A stretch of DNA of 64,000 bases from Chlorops oryzae (GCA_020466095.1 CM035808.1:79765779-79829778); one strand, 5' to 3'; numbered from the stretch's first letter, positions 44,430-56,360 are shown. Numbers and translations are program-made. Notes: generated from the letters alone by a model not told the origin.

Positions 44430-46119
44430 GATTGTTCGACCATGAGAAGTATGGTTTTTTCGATTTTTATAGGTGCTCACGTCCAAGATTGTTCCTTTTG
44501 GTGTAATACTGAAATGCCCAAAATTTAAACCCAATACAATAATTCCTTGCCGTGCCTAGAGGGGCCCAAAGTTGAGAAATTTTGGGTTTTTCTTCGAAAT
44601 TTTGCATAATGTACCCCCTAGGGGGTATATCATGTACCATAACAACAAAAAAGTTTCTTTTCTAACTCGACCATTTTATTACCTTTGTAAAAAGTTCAAA
44701 ATTTCAAAAATCGGTGGAAAAACAACAAAGATTTTGGGGTCGGCCTGAAAAAGCTTTAACTATAAAGGAGGTTTGGGTTTTTTCACTTTTTTTAAAACTT
44801 TCAATTTTCTTTACTTCATTGTTGTTTTTGTGATATATAATGTTCGGCATTATCTATTGCAATAAAATTATCTTTCGATTGGATCTAACAAGATGCAAAT
44901 CGCGTTATACATAATACAGTTATGGTGAAAAAACTTCGAGTTGTTGCGTTTTTTTTCGTAGATCTGAGGTAATAGGTCTCAAACAACAACAACAAAAAAC
45001 GTAAGATATGGAAACTGTCAACAAATCATAAGAATACATCTCTTTCTATCATTAAATCCTTCATTGAACAGAATCAATTCATATTTATGGATGGTATGAC
45101 AATTTTGGTAACATGTATTTTTTATATTTTTGTCGGTCTTGGCTTTTTTTGTTAACAGTGTTTTCTGGAAAAAAAGTCCAAAAAAGCTAAAAATTATTTC
45201 CCGCAATCTGAAAGATGATAAAATAAGGCTTCTAAAATAGTAAATAGTATTGTAATCGGTTAACGGGGAAGAAAGTTGCAACGTTTTGAAATTGGAGAAA
45301 AAATAAGACAGATATGGTTAATTTTTTTTGTTTTTTTTTTTTCGAAAACAAATTCGCTTGTCGTCTTGGGAAACTACAAAATGCAATGAATTTTTACCAC
45401 CCGGCTTCCTTTTCTCGTTGACAAAAATTGAATTAGAGTAAGAAGAAACTATAATATCGTCTTCTTTCACCTTATAAGCACAGCTCAAGCTATATGAGCA
45501 AATATTTCAATATAGCGGTACACGAAATGGCGTCATCTTATCCTTTTTTATCATGTACTGTACGAAATGTCAATATATGTATGTTCGATTTATCGATGTT
45601 GTTGAAATTTCAAATTTCCATTTTTTTCTCATTTTTCGTTTGATGAACCATAAAAGAAAGCGTTCGTTTGATGAACGATCAAGTGTTCGTTTTGCAATGT
45701 AGCAGGTCATACTTGGGATATCTGTTCACAAAGAAAGAATACCCCTTTTTGCGCCAGTTGTGCTCAATATGGGCACCAATATAGCGAAAAATGCAACATA
45801 AAAAATATTAAAACCAGGAACTTAAACGAACAGAGGTCACTTAGAGACCAATTGTTTCAATGAGATGAACACATTATTTTATTAAATTTGGCTATTTAAT
45901 GGTCATTCGAGAACCCCGTTTTGTAAGCAACGACAAGAAAAAATAATATGCAGAGAAATCAACAACAAAATATCGAACCATTTGGGCGAGTCCAGAATCA
46001 ACACAGAGGGAAAAATTTAGTCGAATTAGAGCAGAAAATTTTAACGCGGGGGAAATGAAAGAAACTAAACTTCGAATAAAAAAAATATTCCATGTTTCAA
46101 ATGCTCACAGTTTGGGCGT
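44430..46119. other. Loop sequence without recognised genes
   Basis: AT-rich, with long T runs. No ORF resembles a known protein and I find no TIR pairs within it. It forms part of the loop between the arms of the inverted-repeat complex. Confidence 0.5.
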
Positions 46120-46178
46120 ATACCCAAATTTTGTAACGAGCAACAAATGATAAATAATTGCCAGAGAAACTCCCAGCG

Positions 46179-48277
46179 CACTCTATTTTGGAAAAAAATA
46201 GAAGGGGTGGTCGTAGAGCATTGAAATTTTGCAGAAACACTTATGGGGGCTAAATTAAGATATTTTGAGAAAATCTTGGAAATCCGCCCACTGCCACGCC
46301 CGCCTCCCATATAAGTGCACAAGTCAAATTTTTTTTTTTTGAGCTAGGGACTTGAAATTCGGGACACTTCTTAATTGAGCTCTCCTAAAAAAAAAAGCTA
46401 AAATTATTGGGGATGCAACGTCTACTTTGGGTGTAACGCCCATCGAAAGTTGGATATTTTACATGTTTTTATTTTCTATCTAGCATTATATCGAATTTTC
46501 ACATAAATTAAAGAATTTTAATTTTTTCCAAAAGCTTAAACAGTGCTTGTCTCCATTCAAAAAAGATAATACCGTCAACAGACTACCGCGAACGATATTA
46601 GCCTTAAAAATCACCGAAAATATCTCACAAATGCATTCCGCTTTTCTAGTAAAGCATGCCAAGTTAAAGTGTGTCATAGAAAGAAAGTGATGTTAAATAC
46701 ATCTATGAAACCTTTTTAATGCCAAATAATTATGTTTTTAATTTGTAATATTATTCAAGCACCATACCTTCAACAACGGGATCTAAATCTAAGGAAATTT
46801 TGTTCGAATGACACACTCCGCGATCTTCACATTCCTAAAAATCTTTTGTTTTTCTACTCTTCGTTCTATTTGCTGATGAGGAACTGCATGGCAATGCTAC
46901 CTCAAATGTATCTAAAAAATAAGTAAAAGCTAATAACATCGTTTACAATTGCTGCCCGAAAACTCACTTGTTAGCCAAACTGAATTCATTAGTGGTCCTC
47001 ATGCAGTTTCGCAAATTTTACGAAGTGGGAAACTTTGCGAAATGGGAAATGAACTGTCAAAATTCGTATGGAAGAAATTTTACTAAGCGTGACAAACTTT
47101 CCCATTGGTTTTTGCTTCGCAAATCGTCGTTAGCTAGTGCGCATAGTAAGTTGGGGTGGTCATACACAGCCAATCGCGTTTGACAAGCCTATGACTTATA
47201 GTACAAATGGTTTTAAACGTCAATTTGAAAAAGAAAGAAGCAGTGGGAAGATAGATAAGCTTTAATTAATTATATTCGAAGGGTCGCTCATAGAGCGTCG
47301 GAAAATTTGCGATCGCAAAATTTACGAAGGCTATTTGCGAACCTCCATGAGGACCACTATTGAAAAAAAGGGCAATACTTAGACCTGCGGCAAACCACTT
47401 TTTATTAAATAAAGGTAAAAAGCGCTGCGATATATTTCTTCTTACTGTGAGAATCTTACATATGCAACTTCTTCATCAGTTACACCTGCATTTCTCGATA
47501 CACTCAATGAAACTGCATTGCGATCGGTGTTAATTAGCTCCTCGGTTAATTCTTTATACGAAACTGAAAAAGTACTTATGTCATATGAACTATATATGCT
47601 TTTAACTAATAAAATCTCTCATCCGCGAAAACTATATGCTTTTGTTTATATTGAAATGTCATTAAATTTCGTTTCGTTTCATAAATAAATCGTTCCATGT
47701 TTTAATTACTTATGCCCTAAAAGTATGCCCCATTTCTTGTCTTATTGAGCATTTGTATGAAATATTGCAAGTGACTTTGAAATTCAAATCGATGTTATTT
47801 ACAGAAAAGGTATTAGGAGGTGATTTTTTTTTGTTTAAATTGAAAGCATTTTATATAGTAAGATGGCTAAGCAAGGCAAAGCACATAAAGTTTTTTTCAA
47901 CAAAAAATGAGAAGTTGATATTTTTTACTCTATTTTCTGGCGAATTATAATAGTTATTCTACTTTTCCAATTTTAATAATTTTTTTACATGAAAGAGTAA
48001 TTAATATATTTCCACCAAAAAATAAAACAAAGGCAATAGCTTTGAATTTTCACATAAAAAATGTTCTCTATTTGGACTACAATTTTAATCTGAAATTTAT
48101 TGAATAACATTCCTTTGACTTTTGTTAGTTTTATTTTTTTTAATAAAAAAATTCAATTTTCACAAAAAAGAATGTCGAATTCCTCATATCCAAATATTTC
48201 TTTACAAAAGTGAATCATTAAAATTTTGAAATGCAAAAGTTGATAAATCCTATTTTTTCCACCGATTCCCCACTGTG
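46179..48277. mobile_element. Second Transib-like element (2.1 kb, diverged)
   Basis: Flanked by the 5-bp duplication cagcg (46174-46178 and 48278-48282). The right end, read inward, is CACAGTG, 12 bp (48270-48259), then AAAAAATAG. The left end starts CACTCTA and within 30 bp joins aatagaagg.gtggtcgtag, the subterminal block also found at the right end of the element at 8820. The right arm of the palindrome is interrupted at this point and its sequence is continuous once the element is subtracted. A MITE is nested at about 46991-47363. No RAG1-like transposase is visible. Confidence 0.7.
46991..47363. mobile_element. MITE with TAGTGGTCCTCATG ends
   Basis: tagtggtcctcatgcag at the left is inverted at the right (ctccatgaggaccacta), followed on each side by the shared ttcgcaaat/atttgcgaa and ttacgaag/cttcgtaaa blocks. 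It is nested in the second Transib-like element. The duplication is unclear (TA possible). Confidence 0.7.
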
Positions 48278-48299
48278 CAGCGACCCGGTCAAGGCCAAT

Positions 48300-48630
48300 A
48301 TACCGGAACGCCAAATTAAATGTCGAAATTTATAGGCCTAATCTAGTCTCCTCAAACAAAAAGATAGTAAAATTCGTAGATAACAAGGAAGAAAATTAAT
48401 TAGAGAAGCTAGAAGTCTCAAAAATACTCTTAGAAGATGTAGAAGAATATTCTAAAAGCTTTAACCTGAAAAACATAGATAGTGGAAAGGAATTATTATT
48501 TGAATGCAAAATGATGAAACCAAAGGTGAGCTTTGGCGATGTAATTGTCCATAAATGGGTAAAGAGCGCCACGACTTTGAAACATCCAGGAGAGACTCAG
48601 GATATCGAATGCCGTATCACTGAAATCTGA
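48300..48630 (+). pseudogene. Unrecognised coding remnant shared by both arms (right copy)
   Basis: Plus-strand counterpart of 40711-41061: KLNVEIYRPNLVSSNKKIVK, one in-frame stop, LEKLEVSKILLEDVEEYSKS and PKVSFGDVIVHKWVKSATTL, ending CRITEI and TGA. It reads outward from the palindrome centre, as does the left copy. Confidence 0.45.
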
Positions 48631-48934
48631 GACTATCGATTTTACAGTGGCCCAATTGAGAACATTTGACCCATATATTAAAAAAAAAAAGATTATACTA
48701 AAATTCTTAAAAAACACAAATATGGTTATACTTATTTTATTACTATTTTTCACAAAAAAATATTTGTCTCAGTTTAAAAGTTGTCGTTTGACTAGAAACA
48801 TAAAAGTCAATATTTAACAGTAAAATTCTTTTTAAATAAAATAAGTATAAGTCAAAAATTGTCTGTTTTTGTAAAACTTTTATTATTAATGTTTTAACTG
48901 TTACGGTCCCTGAAAAAACACAAATATGGTAATA

Positions 48935-49559
48935 CAGTAGAATCTGGGTGGTGTTAATCCCGGTTAGAGTGAACACCTCGGTCGACTGAACACACAAATT
49001 TTTCCATTGAGTACCCTGTAGTGTGTAGTGTGAACAAAATTTTAATACCGAAAAACAAAAAACGAAGAACACAATAAACACAATGAAAGCAAAAACAAGA
49101 AAATTAACAGTTAATCTGATATCAATTCCTTTGGTTTGGTTGTCATGACGATTTTTTCTCTCTTTCTAACGTATAATATATACATGCTCGTGAAAGCGTT
49201 AAGCTGCAATCAGTGATGGCATAGCATAACAGAATATAGCATAAGAAAATATTCTAATCCTTGTAAATTTGTGCGTTGTTTACGTTTGCGTTTTGCGGAG
49301 TTTAGATCAATGTGATCAAAAATCATTTATCGGTTGAGTATAAAATTGTTAAAAGTTACAGAAAATATTGAATTTTTTTTTTTTGAAAAAATTGAATTAA
49401 AAAAAGATTTAAGCTCGCATATGTAACATGTAATTTTGTGTACATATCTTTATTAAATAAAACAAATTTAACAGAAAAAGTTGTATCCTGATGGTCTGAA
49501 CATCTGGATAGTATGAGCAGGCCTTGGAAAAATTAGTTCACACCACCCAGATTCCACTG
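48935..49559. mobile_element. pogo/Tigger-like MITE
   Basis: Ends CAGTAGAATCTGGGTGGTGT (48935) and, inverted, CAGTGGAATCTGGGTGGTGT (49559), flanked by TA (48933-48934 and 49560-49561). CAGTRGAA ends and TA duplications are typical of pogo-type Tc1/mariner elements. It is 625 bp with no transposase. The left arm of the palindrome lacks it. Confidence 0.85.
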
Positions 49560-49561
49560 TA

Positions 49562-50954
49562 CTTAAAAAAAATAAAATTAGTTAAAGATTTTATGTACAA
49601 GAAAATATTCAAACTAATTAAAGCCAACAACTATTGATTATAATCAAATATTTACAATAAGAAATCGAACCATCCTGACAATTGAAAAAGAAAATTTTTT
49701 AAAGGAAACGAGGAGACGTATAGAACAAAAAAAAAAATATATATATAGAGCACATTCATGATGAAGGGTAGAAACTAAGAAAAATAAAATTGCAGAATTT
49801 AATCAAATACGTTATAAAAACTTAATAAAAAAGAAGAAAATTTATATACAATAGAAAAAAAAGATGCGAAGAACAGTTTTTTAAATCGAATTTTCAATTA
49901 ATTATACAAATTTTGATTAAATAATGGAAAAAGGTAGATACAGTGGAAATCGTTTATAGCAGGTCCGGCTATAACAGACTATCGTATACAACAGACAAAA
50001 CCTCTGGTCCCTCCAAGTGTAATGGGAATAATACATAGGAATTCGTATATAACGGACGTCGCTTGTAGTAGACATATCGCTTATAAAATACACGTTCACA
50101 ATACAGCGTTCTACCATATCAACTGTATCTTCAAGGCTAACCCATTGCCAAGGCCAATTCATACTTGCAGCATTATCATATCAACTGTATCTTCAAGGCT
50201 AACCCATTGTCAAGGCCAAATCATACTTGCAGCATTAACAGTTTCTGCACGCGAAACAAATTTTTCCCTATAAACAGCATTGAAGCACTGTTAAAACAAC
50301 ATCAAAAACCTGGATTTTGGAAAACGAAAATTGAAGTAACTATCACAGCGCAGCAACACAACTTGCACTGGCGGGCAAGGGAAAAAACGGGAGGGCACGA
50401 GTTGATGAGTCATCAAGTAACTGCATAAGTTCTGCGCAAGGTTCAACGCCGCCAAACACCGACCTACGACAACAAAACCAAACAGTATGACAATATCAGC
50501 CATGAAGATACACTTGCAAGTGAATTCTAAAGTAAAACTTATGCAAGAGGCTCTGGAAGAATATACAGCGATATTCAATATTGCAATATCAGCAATATTG
50601 ACCTCTAAAAAGGGAGCTTCGAACATGGGAAGCTCAGACTGGTTTTCGGAAGTCTCCGCTTTTGACGTGCGTACATAAGAGCCACGGCGTTGGAAGTGTT
50701 ATTAACGACAGGGCATTTGTAAAGCATTGTTAGGAGTTAGATTGTAAAGCAAATCCTGTCTTAGACATAAGGATCATTAAATAAAAGAAATGATAAAATC
50801 TAAACATCAATATTTTATTGAAAGGGAATATATGTAGGGACGATTATACGCTCGACACTGTCGGAGCGCTTGGTACCCTATATCTCAGCATAGGAATAAT
50901 AGAACATTTAGACGCTCGACACCGTCTGAGCGATTTGCATCCTATATTCCAACA
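49562..50954 (-). repeat. Outer right arm of the inverted-repeat complex
   Basis: Pairs with 31603-32765 and 39352-39395. At about 49944-50095 it carries a private insertion starting cagtggaaatcgtttatag, another pogo-like end, which replaces left-arm sequence. It ends with a partial duplication of the TGTTGG-starting terminal block. Confidence 0.6.
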
Positions 50955-52300
50955 CTGCCTTAAAGTTCATCAAGTAGGAGCAGGATAATTTTAGCTCGCT
51001 GCAGGCTGGATGTCATCTGTATTTATTGGTTTTCGGACAGGATTTCAGTTTTGCATCATATCTGTGTGGCAGGACAGCAGGATCTGGGTACGTGACGTTC
51101 CTTCGGCTTAGTTTTTCGATTTCATTGTTAGAGTGGCTAGGATCGCCATGTATTATTTTATTCTTGTGAATTAACTTTCACCAGGAAAAAGACTAAGATG
51201 GTTTAGTTTGCTTCAGAAAAGAGGACCGGTATAAGGCGTTAGCTAGTATCCGTCATCCAACTTCTTTTTTTTATTGAAGTGTAATCTTAGCCTATATTCT
51301 TAGTACAAAATGTTCTATCTTATATACTAGTTTTGAGAGAGTGAAAGTGATAAGACAACATATTGGGTCTTTTGTTTTGTTTTGGGTTTGTCGTCATAAA
51401 AAACGAAGGGCAAGAGCGGACCATTGGCCGGCGCGTGAATATTTCTTCTTGAGCGTTTTTGAGTGTAAACAATTGTTCGAGGTATTTATGACCGAGACAA
51501 TTGTTTCTTAGTGCATTGACCGAAAATCTGCATTGCATGTATTGGATATTTGGCAAAAGAAAAACGTAAAAGAAAAGAGTAAAAGAAATTGAATGTATTG
51601 CCCGTAACTGTTAGGTTAAAATGTTGTGCAGGGTAAAATAATGTTATACCATATATTGTCTTTCAACACTTAACTTTGGATACTGTTTATACTTACACTC
51701 ACGAGCTTCGGGGCTGAAAGTGTTTCTCAGTTCGAATCTATGTCCGTGTTTAGATTTGGAGATTTTAGTCGAGGCAACTCATACTTTGGGAGTTATAAAC
51801 TTACGGGAAAATGAGGAGTTTATTCGCATTCTCTCTCCATTTTCTATTCCTCCAAATTTTATGTTTATAGCGTCTCTGCGTCAGACTTATAGTTTATTTG
51901 TTCTGTTGTTATGTTTATAAAATGGAGAATCCCCAACCCAGCGGTAAAAATCTGAATTTTTCTACAAGAAATTCATGCGCGCCACCCCTTATGTAAGGCC
52001 TTATTTTTAACACAGCGATGTCATTGGAAATTCAGGCATTACCGATTTCGCTTACCACGTAAGGCAGAAATTCAGTTTTCAGATAATTTATCTACAGCCG
52101 AACTTTTACCATACGGCGTAAGCAAAAGCGTAAGGCTTACTTTATGCCATGGATTATTTTAAGGCGGCCGCTCTGGCCGCTCTAGCCACTCTTAATGTAA
52201 AATTGGCCACTCTAAATCACAGAATTGGACGCTCTTAAAATATAATTTCGTAATGAAAACTCGTCGGAAATATGACATAATACTTAGAATTGTACACTTA
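50955..52300. other. No gene recognised; short ggccgctct repeats
   Basis: Intronic sequence without recognisable ORFs. A short cluster of ggccgctct/ggccactct/ggacgctct units lies at 52163-52240. Nothing else was identified. Confidence 0.5.
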
Positions 52301-52307
52301 TTATATA

Positions 52308-53596
52308 ACACATCGTTCAATAATGTGTGTGACTAACTAATTAAACCACATTTTTTTGCCAAAATTCGTTTTTATTCACCAACATAGTCCCCTTTTAGGG
52401 AGATAGAATCATTCCAACGCTTTTCCAATCTTTCAATACCGCCTTTGTAGAACGATTTTTCTTTGCCTTCAAAATAGGCTTCAGTTTCAGCGATGACTTC
52501 CGCATTTGAGCCAAATCTCTTACCACGGAGCATCCTTTTGAGATCTGCGAAGAGCCAGTAGTCGCTGGGAGCCAGATCTGGAGAATACGGTGGATGTGGC
52601 AGCAATTCGTAGCCCAATTCATGCAATTTTGCCATCGTTTTCATCGACTTGTGACACGGTGCATTGTCTTGGTGAAACAAGATTTTTTTCTTCGCCAAAT
52701 GCGGTATTTTTTTTTGGCAATTTCGGCCTTCAAACGCTCCAATTACTTTATATAATAGTCGCTGTTGATGGTCTGACCCTTTTCGAGGTAATCAACGAAT
52801 ATTATACCGTGAGAATCCCAAAAAAAAGAGGCCATAACCTTGCCAGCCGATGTTTGTGCCTTTGGACGCTTTGGGCGGCTTTCACCGCTTGCACGCCACT
52901 CAGCAGACTGCCGATTGGACTCCGGAGTGTAATAGTGGATCCATGTTTCATCCATTGTCACATATCGGCGCAAAAATTCGGTTTTATTACGGTTGAACAG
53001 CTGTAAACAGGCCTTAGAATCATCAATTCGTTGTTGTTTTTGCTCCGGTGTGAGCAAACGCGGCACCCATTTGGAAAACACCTTTTCCATACCCAAATGT
53101 TCGTGTATTATGGTGTGTACACTGCCTGCTGATATGTTTAGGATGTCAGCTATCTTGAGCAACTTCACTTTGCGATCGCTCATAATAATTTTCAGTGTTT
53201 TTTCAACGTTTTCCGGAATAACAGCGTCATTTGGCCGTCCAGAAGATGGAATGTCATCGGTGTCTGTACGCCCACGTTTGAATTCGGCATACCAATAACA
53301 AATGGTTCTTTTTGATGGAGCAGAGTCCAAATAATGTTTTTCAAGCCATTCCTGGCATTGAACAGTATTTTTTTTCATTAAAAAGCAATGATAAACACTC
53401 GAAATTGCTTTGAATTCATTTTTTTTTTAACTCAAAAGTAGCGTCACTTAAAGAACTGTAACTTGTAAACTAATGTTCGGATTGACATATAATTTTGACA
53501 ATAAGCCTAACAGGGTTCACACTTTCGAAAAAAATATCGATTATTTATTATTGGAGCGATTTATGTGTCAGTCACACACATTATTGAACGATGTAA
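52308..53596 (-). mobile_element. Second mariner element, degraded
   Basis: Inverted ends acatcgttcaataatgtgtg occur at both sides (about 52309 and 53596), around a minus-strand mariner transposase. Its TIRs are unlike those of the first mariner, so it belongs to a different lineage. It is about 1.29 kb, and the exact TA duplication is ambiguous in the AT-rich flanks. Confidence 0.85.
52372..53378 (-). pseudogene. mariner transposase pseudogene
   Basis: The first frame (53378-52743) carries the DNA-binding half (TICYWYAEFKRGRTDTDD, SSGRPNDAVIPENVEK), WVPRLLTPEQKQQR, VTMDETWIHYYTPESNRQS with the first catalytic Asp, and GQTINSDYYIK, ending at a TAA. The second frame (52698-52372) carries LFHQDNAPCHKSMKT, HPPYSPDLAPSDYWLFADLK and the C-terminus to DYVGE. 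A stop and a frameshift around 52700-52743 separate the catalytic residues, so it is inactive. Close to irritans-type proteins but clearly distinct from the copy at 28931. Confidence 0.9.
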
Positions 53597-53599
53597 TAT

Positions 53600-54531
53600 A
53601 TATATTTTCATCGAAATCGCACGTCATAAATTTGTTGGAATTTTTTGGTTTTTGGTCCATAACTCGAAAAATTTTCAAAAAACCCCCCCAAATATTTTTT
53701 GGATACTGTCTCAAAATTGATTAATCTACCACTCTTGCGAATATCAGAACTACCAGAGCATTATTTCTCTGGCTGCATCCCTGATTCAAGTTATGAAACG
53801 AAAAGACTGCAAAATGTACACATATTAGCGATCGAGACATTTGCTGTTGATGTACATTAGTTCTAAGTAATAACACTTTTTAAAACAGAATGTTTTGTTT
53901 ATGATTCTTTTTCTTTTTAGTCAACGACACATTTATGTTCCTTATTTTTATTAAAATAAAATACCGTTTAAGTATGTACAAAATTTATGAAAAAAAAAAA
54001 GCATTAAAACCTATATTAAAAAAGGTCCGCTCTTAATTTTTCTTAAAATAATCTATGCTTTATGCATTGATATGTAAGCAAATCTTTCTAGACAAAAACA
54101 CTTTGACAGCCTGAATTTTTTGCTTATAAGGTAATGGAAATGTTAAGCATTACCTATTGCAACAAACCTTCCACTACTTTATCATGCAAGAAATCATTCG
54201 TTCAATATTCCATGACGAAATGCTGAAAGAAAAATTTCAGCGCTTACCGTTTTTCCCGCTGGGAACATTAATAGTTTTTATGACCGAAACATTCTGTGTC
54301 GAGGTGGTATTGTGCTTATGCGATTGTGTGCCAACTTTTTCCATCGCTACTTCCATGTCAGTCAAAAACTGTGCCGGATGACATACGGCGTATTATATGT
54401 GCCCCACCTATTGTCTTGAAAATCTCAAGCATACTCGGTATTAATGAGAGTTTTAATCCTTATTGATTTTCTTTATAATTGCTTAAATAGCAGCTACTAA
54501 TTTGTTTTCACTTTTTAAATTTCTTTTCTAG
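53600..54531. other. End of Saf-B intron 2
   Basis: No element was recognised. The intron ends with a good branch-point-like tactaat (54495-54501) and a pyrimidine-rich ttcttttctag acceptor at 54531. Confidence 0.55.
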
Positions 54532-54556
54532 GCTCCTGATGATAAAGAAAAGTCTG
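54532..54556 (+). CDS. Saf-B: Saf-B-like gene, micro-exon 3 (25 nt)
   Basis: A 25-nt exon between a strong acceptor (tttcttttctag) and a consensus gtaagt donor at 54557. It encodes APDDKEKS plus one base, entering in phase 0, the phase in which exon 2 ends 31.6 kb upstream. A 47-base A run starts 25 nt into the following intron. The charged composition fits the SAFB linker. Exon assignment rests on splice sites and phase, not on a transcript. Confidence 0.65.
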
Positions 54557-54577
54557 GTAAGTTCTCCAAGGTGCAAC

Positions 54578-54581
<4 letters not shown>

Positions 54582-54628
<47 letters not shown>
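54582..54628 (+). repeat. Pure A47 run in Saf-B intron 3
   Basis: Forty-seven consecutive A immediately inside the intron. It could be the tail of a fully truncated retroposon insertion or a mononucleotide expansion. Its exact length in an assembly is unreliable. Confidence 0.9.
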
Positions 54629-54629
<1 letters not shown>

Positions 54630-54841
54630 ATGCGTTCCTTAAATTTAAGAATATTTTTTGGGGGTGTTCGTGTTATATATACGTGTTGAAAAGATATATA
54701 AACATTTTTAATGAAGGAATAACTACAACGTTATAAAATTGTATTCTATTAGTCAATATTTTAACGTTTACCAACTCTTTTCGTCTTAATTTGGATAATT
54801 AACTGATATATTCCAAATTTTGACGCTATTGTATTTTGAAG

Positions 54842-55061
54842 CTGAAGGAAATGTTGATCTAATAAAGCCGCTCATTATTGCTTCGAAGGAAAAAGATAAG
54901 CCCGAAAGGTCCCGTAGTTCCAAAAAGGATGAAAAGCAAAGCAGCGTTGGTGCGAAACCTGGGAGCAATTCAAAAATTATCGAGAAAGGCAAAGACGTTT
55001 TATTTGGCAGTAGAATAAAAGACAAAGCTGAAAAAGCTTCAAAGGAAACTAACGAAGCAAG
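54842..55061 (+). CDS. Saf-B: Saf-B-like gene, coding exon 4
   Basis: Enters one base into a codon (attttgaag acceptor), so that K-S-A-E-G-N-V-D reads through the junction. It encodes EGNVDLIKPLIIASKEKDKP, then a Lys/Ser/Glu-rich low-complexity stretch (RSSKKDEKQSS, KIIEKGKDVLFGS, KDKAEKASKETNE). The proposed donor gtttgt at 55062 is weak. If not used, the frame continues to a stop at 55131, giving a possible shorter isoform. The charged linker fits SAFB proteins between the acidic region and the RRM. Confidence 0.65.
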
Positions 55062-55606
55062 GTTTGTTAATCGTAGCATGGAAAGAACAACTGCAATTAT
55101 ATCCAGTTTGCTTCGAAGCTCAAAGCGTTAAGTAATTGTTAAAATGTGTTTTATGCACCAAGTATTTTAGTAAATTAAAACTCAACGGAAAGTTTTTACC
55201 AAAAATTTCATAAAACTAACATTTAAAGCAGTTTTTTTCGAGTTTGACTACCAAAACAATATATGTCAACTCCGTCACCAAAACTACAAGGCGAACAGAA
55301 CTACTGATTGCAGAAATGGACGATGGAACAAGAAAAAAAAATCTAAGGATGCAAAAACAAATAACCTACAATTATATTCAAATATTACAGCGTGGGTGCT
55401 AGCAGTTTATACTTCATGATTACCATTTTACTTTGTGACTTGCATTTTTCATGATTACTTAACGCTCTTGATCAGTGCCGAAGACCAAGTTCTTAAATGA
55501 AAACACAGGGCAGCAACCATCAGACTAATAATGCGTTTCTTCTTTTGTTTACACTAAATAATTATTATGCAACGGAATCAATCGAATGCTGCTTCAATGA
55601 AATCAG

Positions 55607-55653
55607 TGAAGTAAAACTACCTTCAACTAAAACTGCTCAAAAGGATGGCAAAG
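55607..55653 (+). CDS. Saf-B: Saf-B-like gene, probable coding exon 5
   Basis: A 47-nt segment between aaatcag and a gtaatt donor. With the two bases left from exon 4 it reads SEVKLPSTKTAQKDGK in frame and leaves one base for the next exon. Composition continues the Lys-rich linker. The acceptor has a poor pyrimidine tract, so confidence is limited. Confidence 0.45.
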
Positions 55654-56360
55654 GTAATTTCTACCATACACTAATAGAGTCACAACATTCCACAGATTCT
55701 GCTTATGAAACATTGGTCGTTACCTCTTTTTTTAAACCTTAAACTTTCAATTTTTTAAGTGTGAAATGACTATACCATTCTTTGCTTCCAAATTGAGGCA
55801 TGATTTCCTCCATGACACAACACTCTATTAATGTGGACATTTCGTGTCTCTCTGCAAAAACGCTAGAAAATAAGTTTGTTTGTATGCATATGCATACAGA
55901 GAGTTGTTTTTGCAATTTTAACTATGAAAGTATATGAGCTAAACTTCTCTTTCTTTGATAGCGAATCAACTGATTCCTATTTTTTGTTGCATTTTTGGTC
56001 CCTTTTTCGGTGACACTTTTCTGTAACGAAAGTTTTTATTCTAGAAGAAAAATAATCAATTTATTATTGTGAAAATGTATTTCAAGCGATGCTTGAGAAA
56101 ATCCTCCATAAGCGACTGTTTGCTGACGTACGTTTTTAAACTTTATTGAAGGCGAAGTTTTCGAGTAACTGAATCGAGATTGTGAATATAAAAAAATCAC
56201 GATATATGCCTCGTTAAAAGGCTTGTTACATGGTAAAACCTCGCAAAACCGGATGCTTCAACAAATACCTCTAACTAACTACGTGTATTTAAAATCACAA
56301 TGCAGGATAGACAAGAAGTAATTAAAGGGTTGGAAAGCTTTCTATATATTATATATATAC
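55654..56360. other. Intronic stretch, no feature seen
   Basis: No TIR pairs, protein similarity or exon candidates with both splice sites were recognised. Confidence 0.45.

Larger units (their letters stand above)
31603..50954. repeat. Large inverted-repeat complex (about 19 kb, 9 kb without insertions)
   Basis: Left end TGTTGGGATATAGG (31603) matches the reverse complement of 50941-50954. The following gcgctc.gacaragtcgagcgtata and ccttatgtctaag blocks match as well. Left-arm segments 31603-32765, 39352-39395 and 40205-41125 pair, in order, with right-arm segments 50954-49562, 48934-48283 and 46178-46120. Gaps are accounted for by nested elements. The loop (about 41126-46119) contains a transposase-like pseudogene and a gag remnant. 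Coding remnants in both arms point outward. It may be a head-to-head dimer of one element or a foldback transposon with TIRs of about 2 kb. No flanking duplication was identified. Confidence 0.65.

Noticed and set aside
31603..50954. Polinton/Maverick giant transposon
   Set aside because: Size and long TIRs suggested it, but no DNA polymerase B, integrase, ATPase or capsid genes are present and the ends are not AGT-like.
55497..55742. Independent 81-codon gene
   Set aside because: Only the 47-nt central part has splice-site and phase support, as a Saf-B exon. The rest is intron-like.
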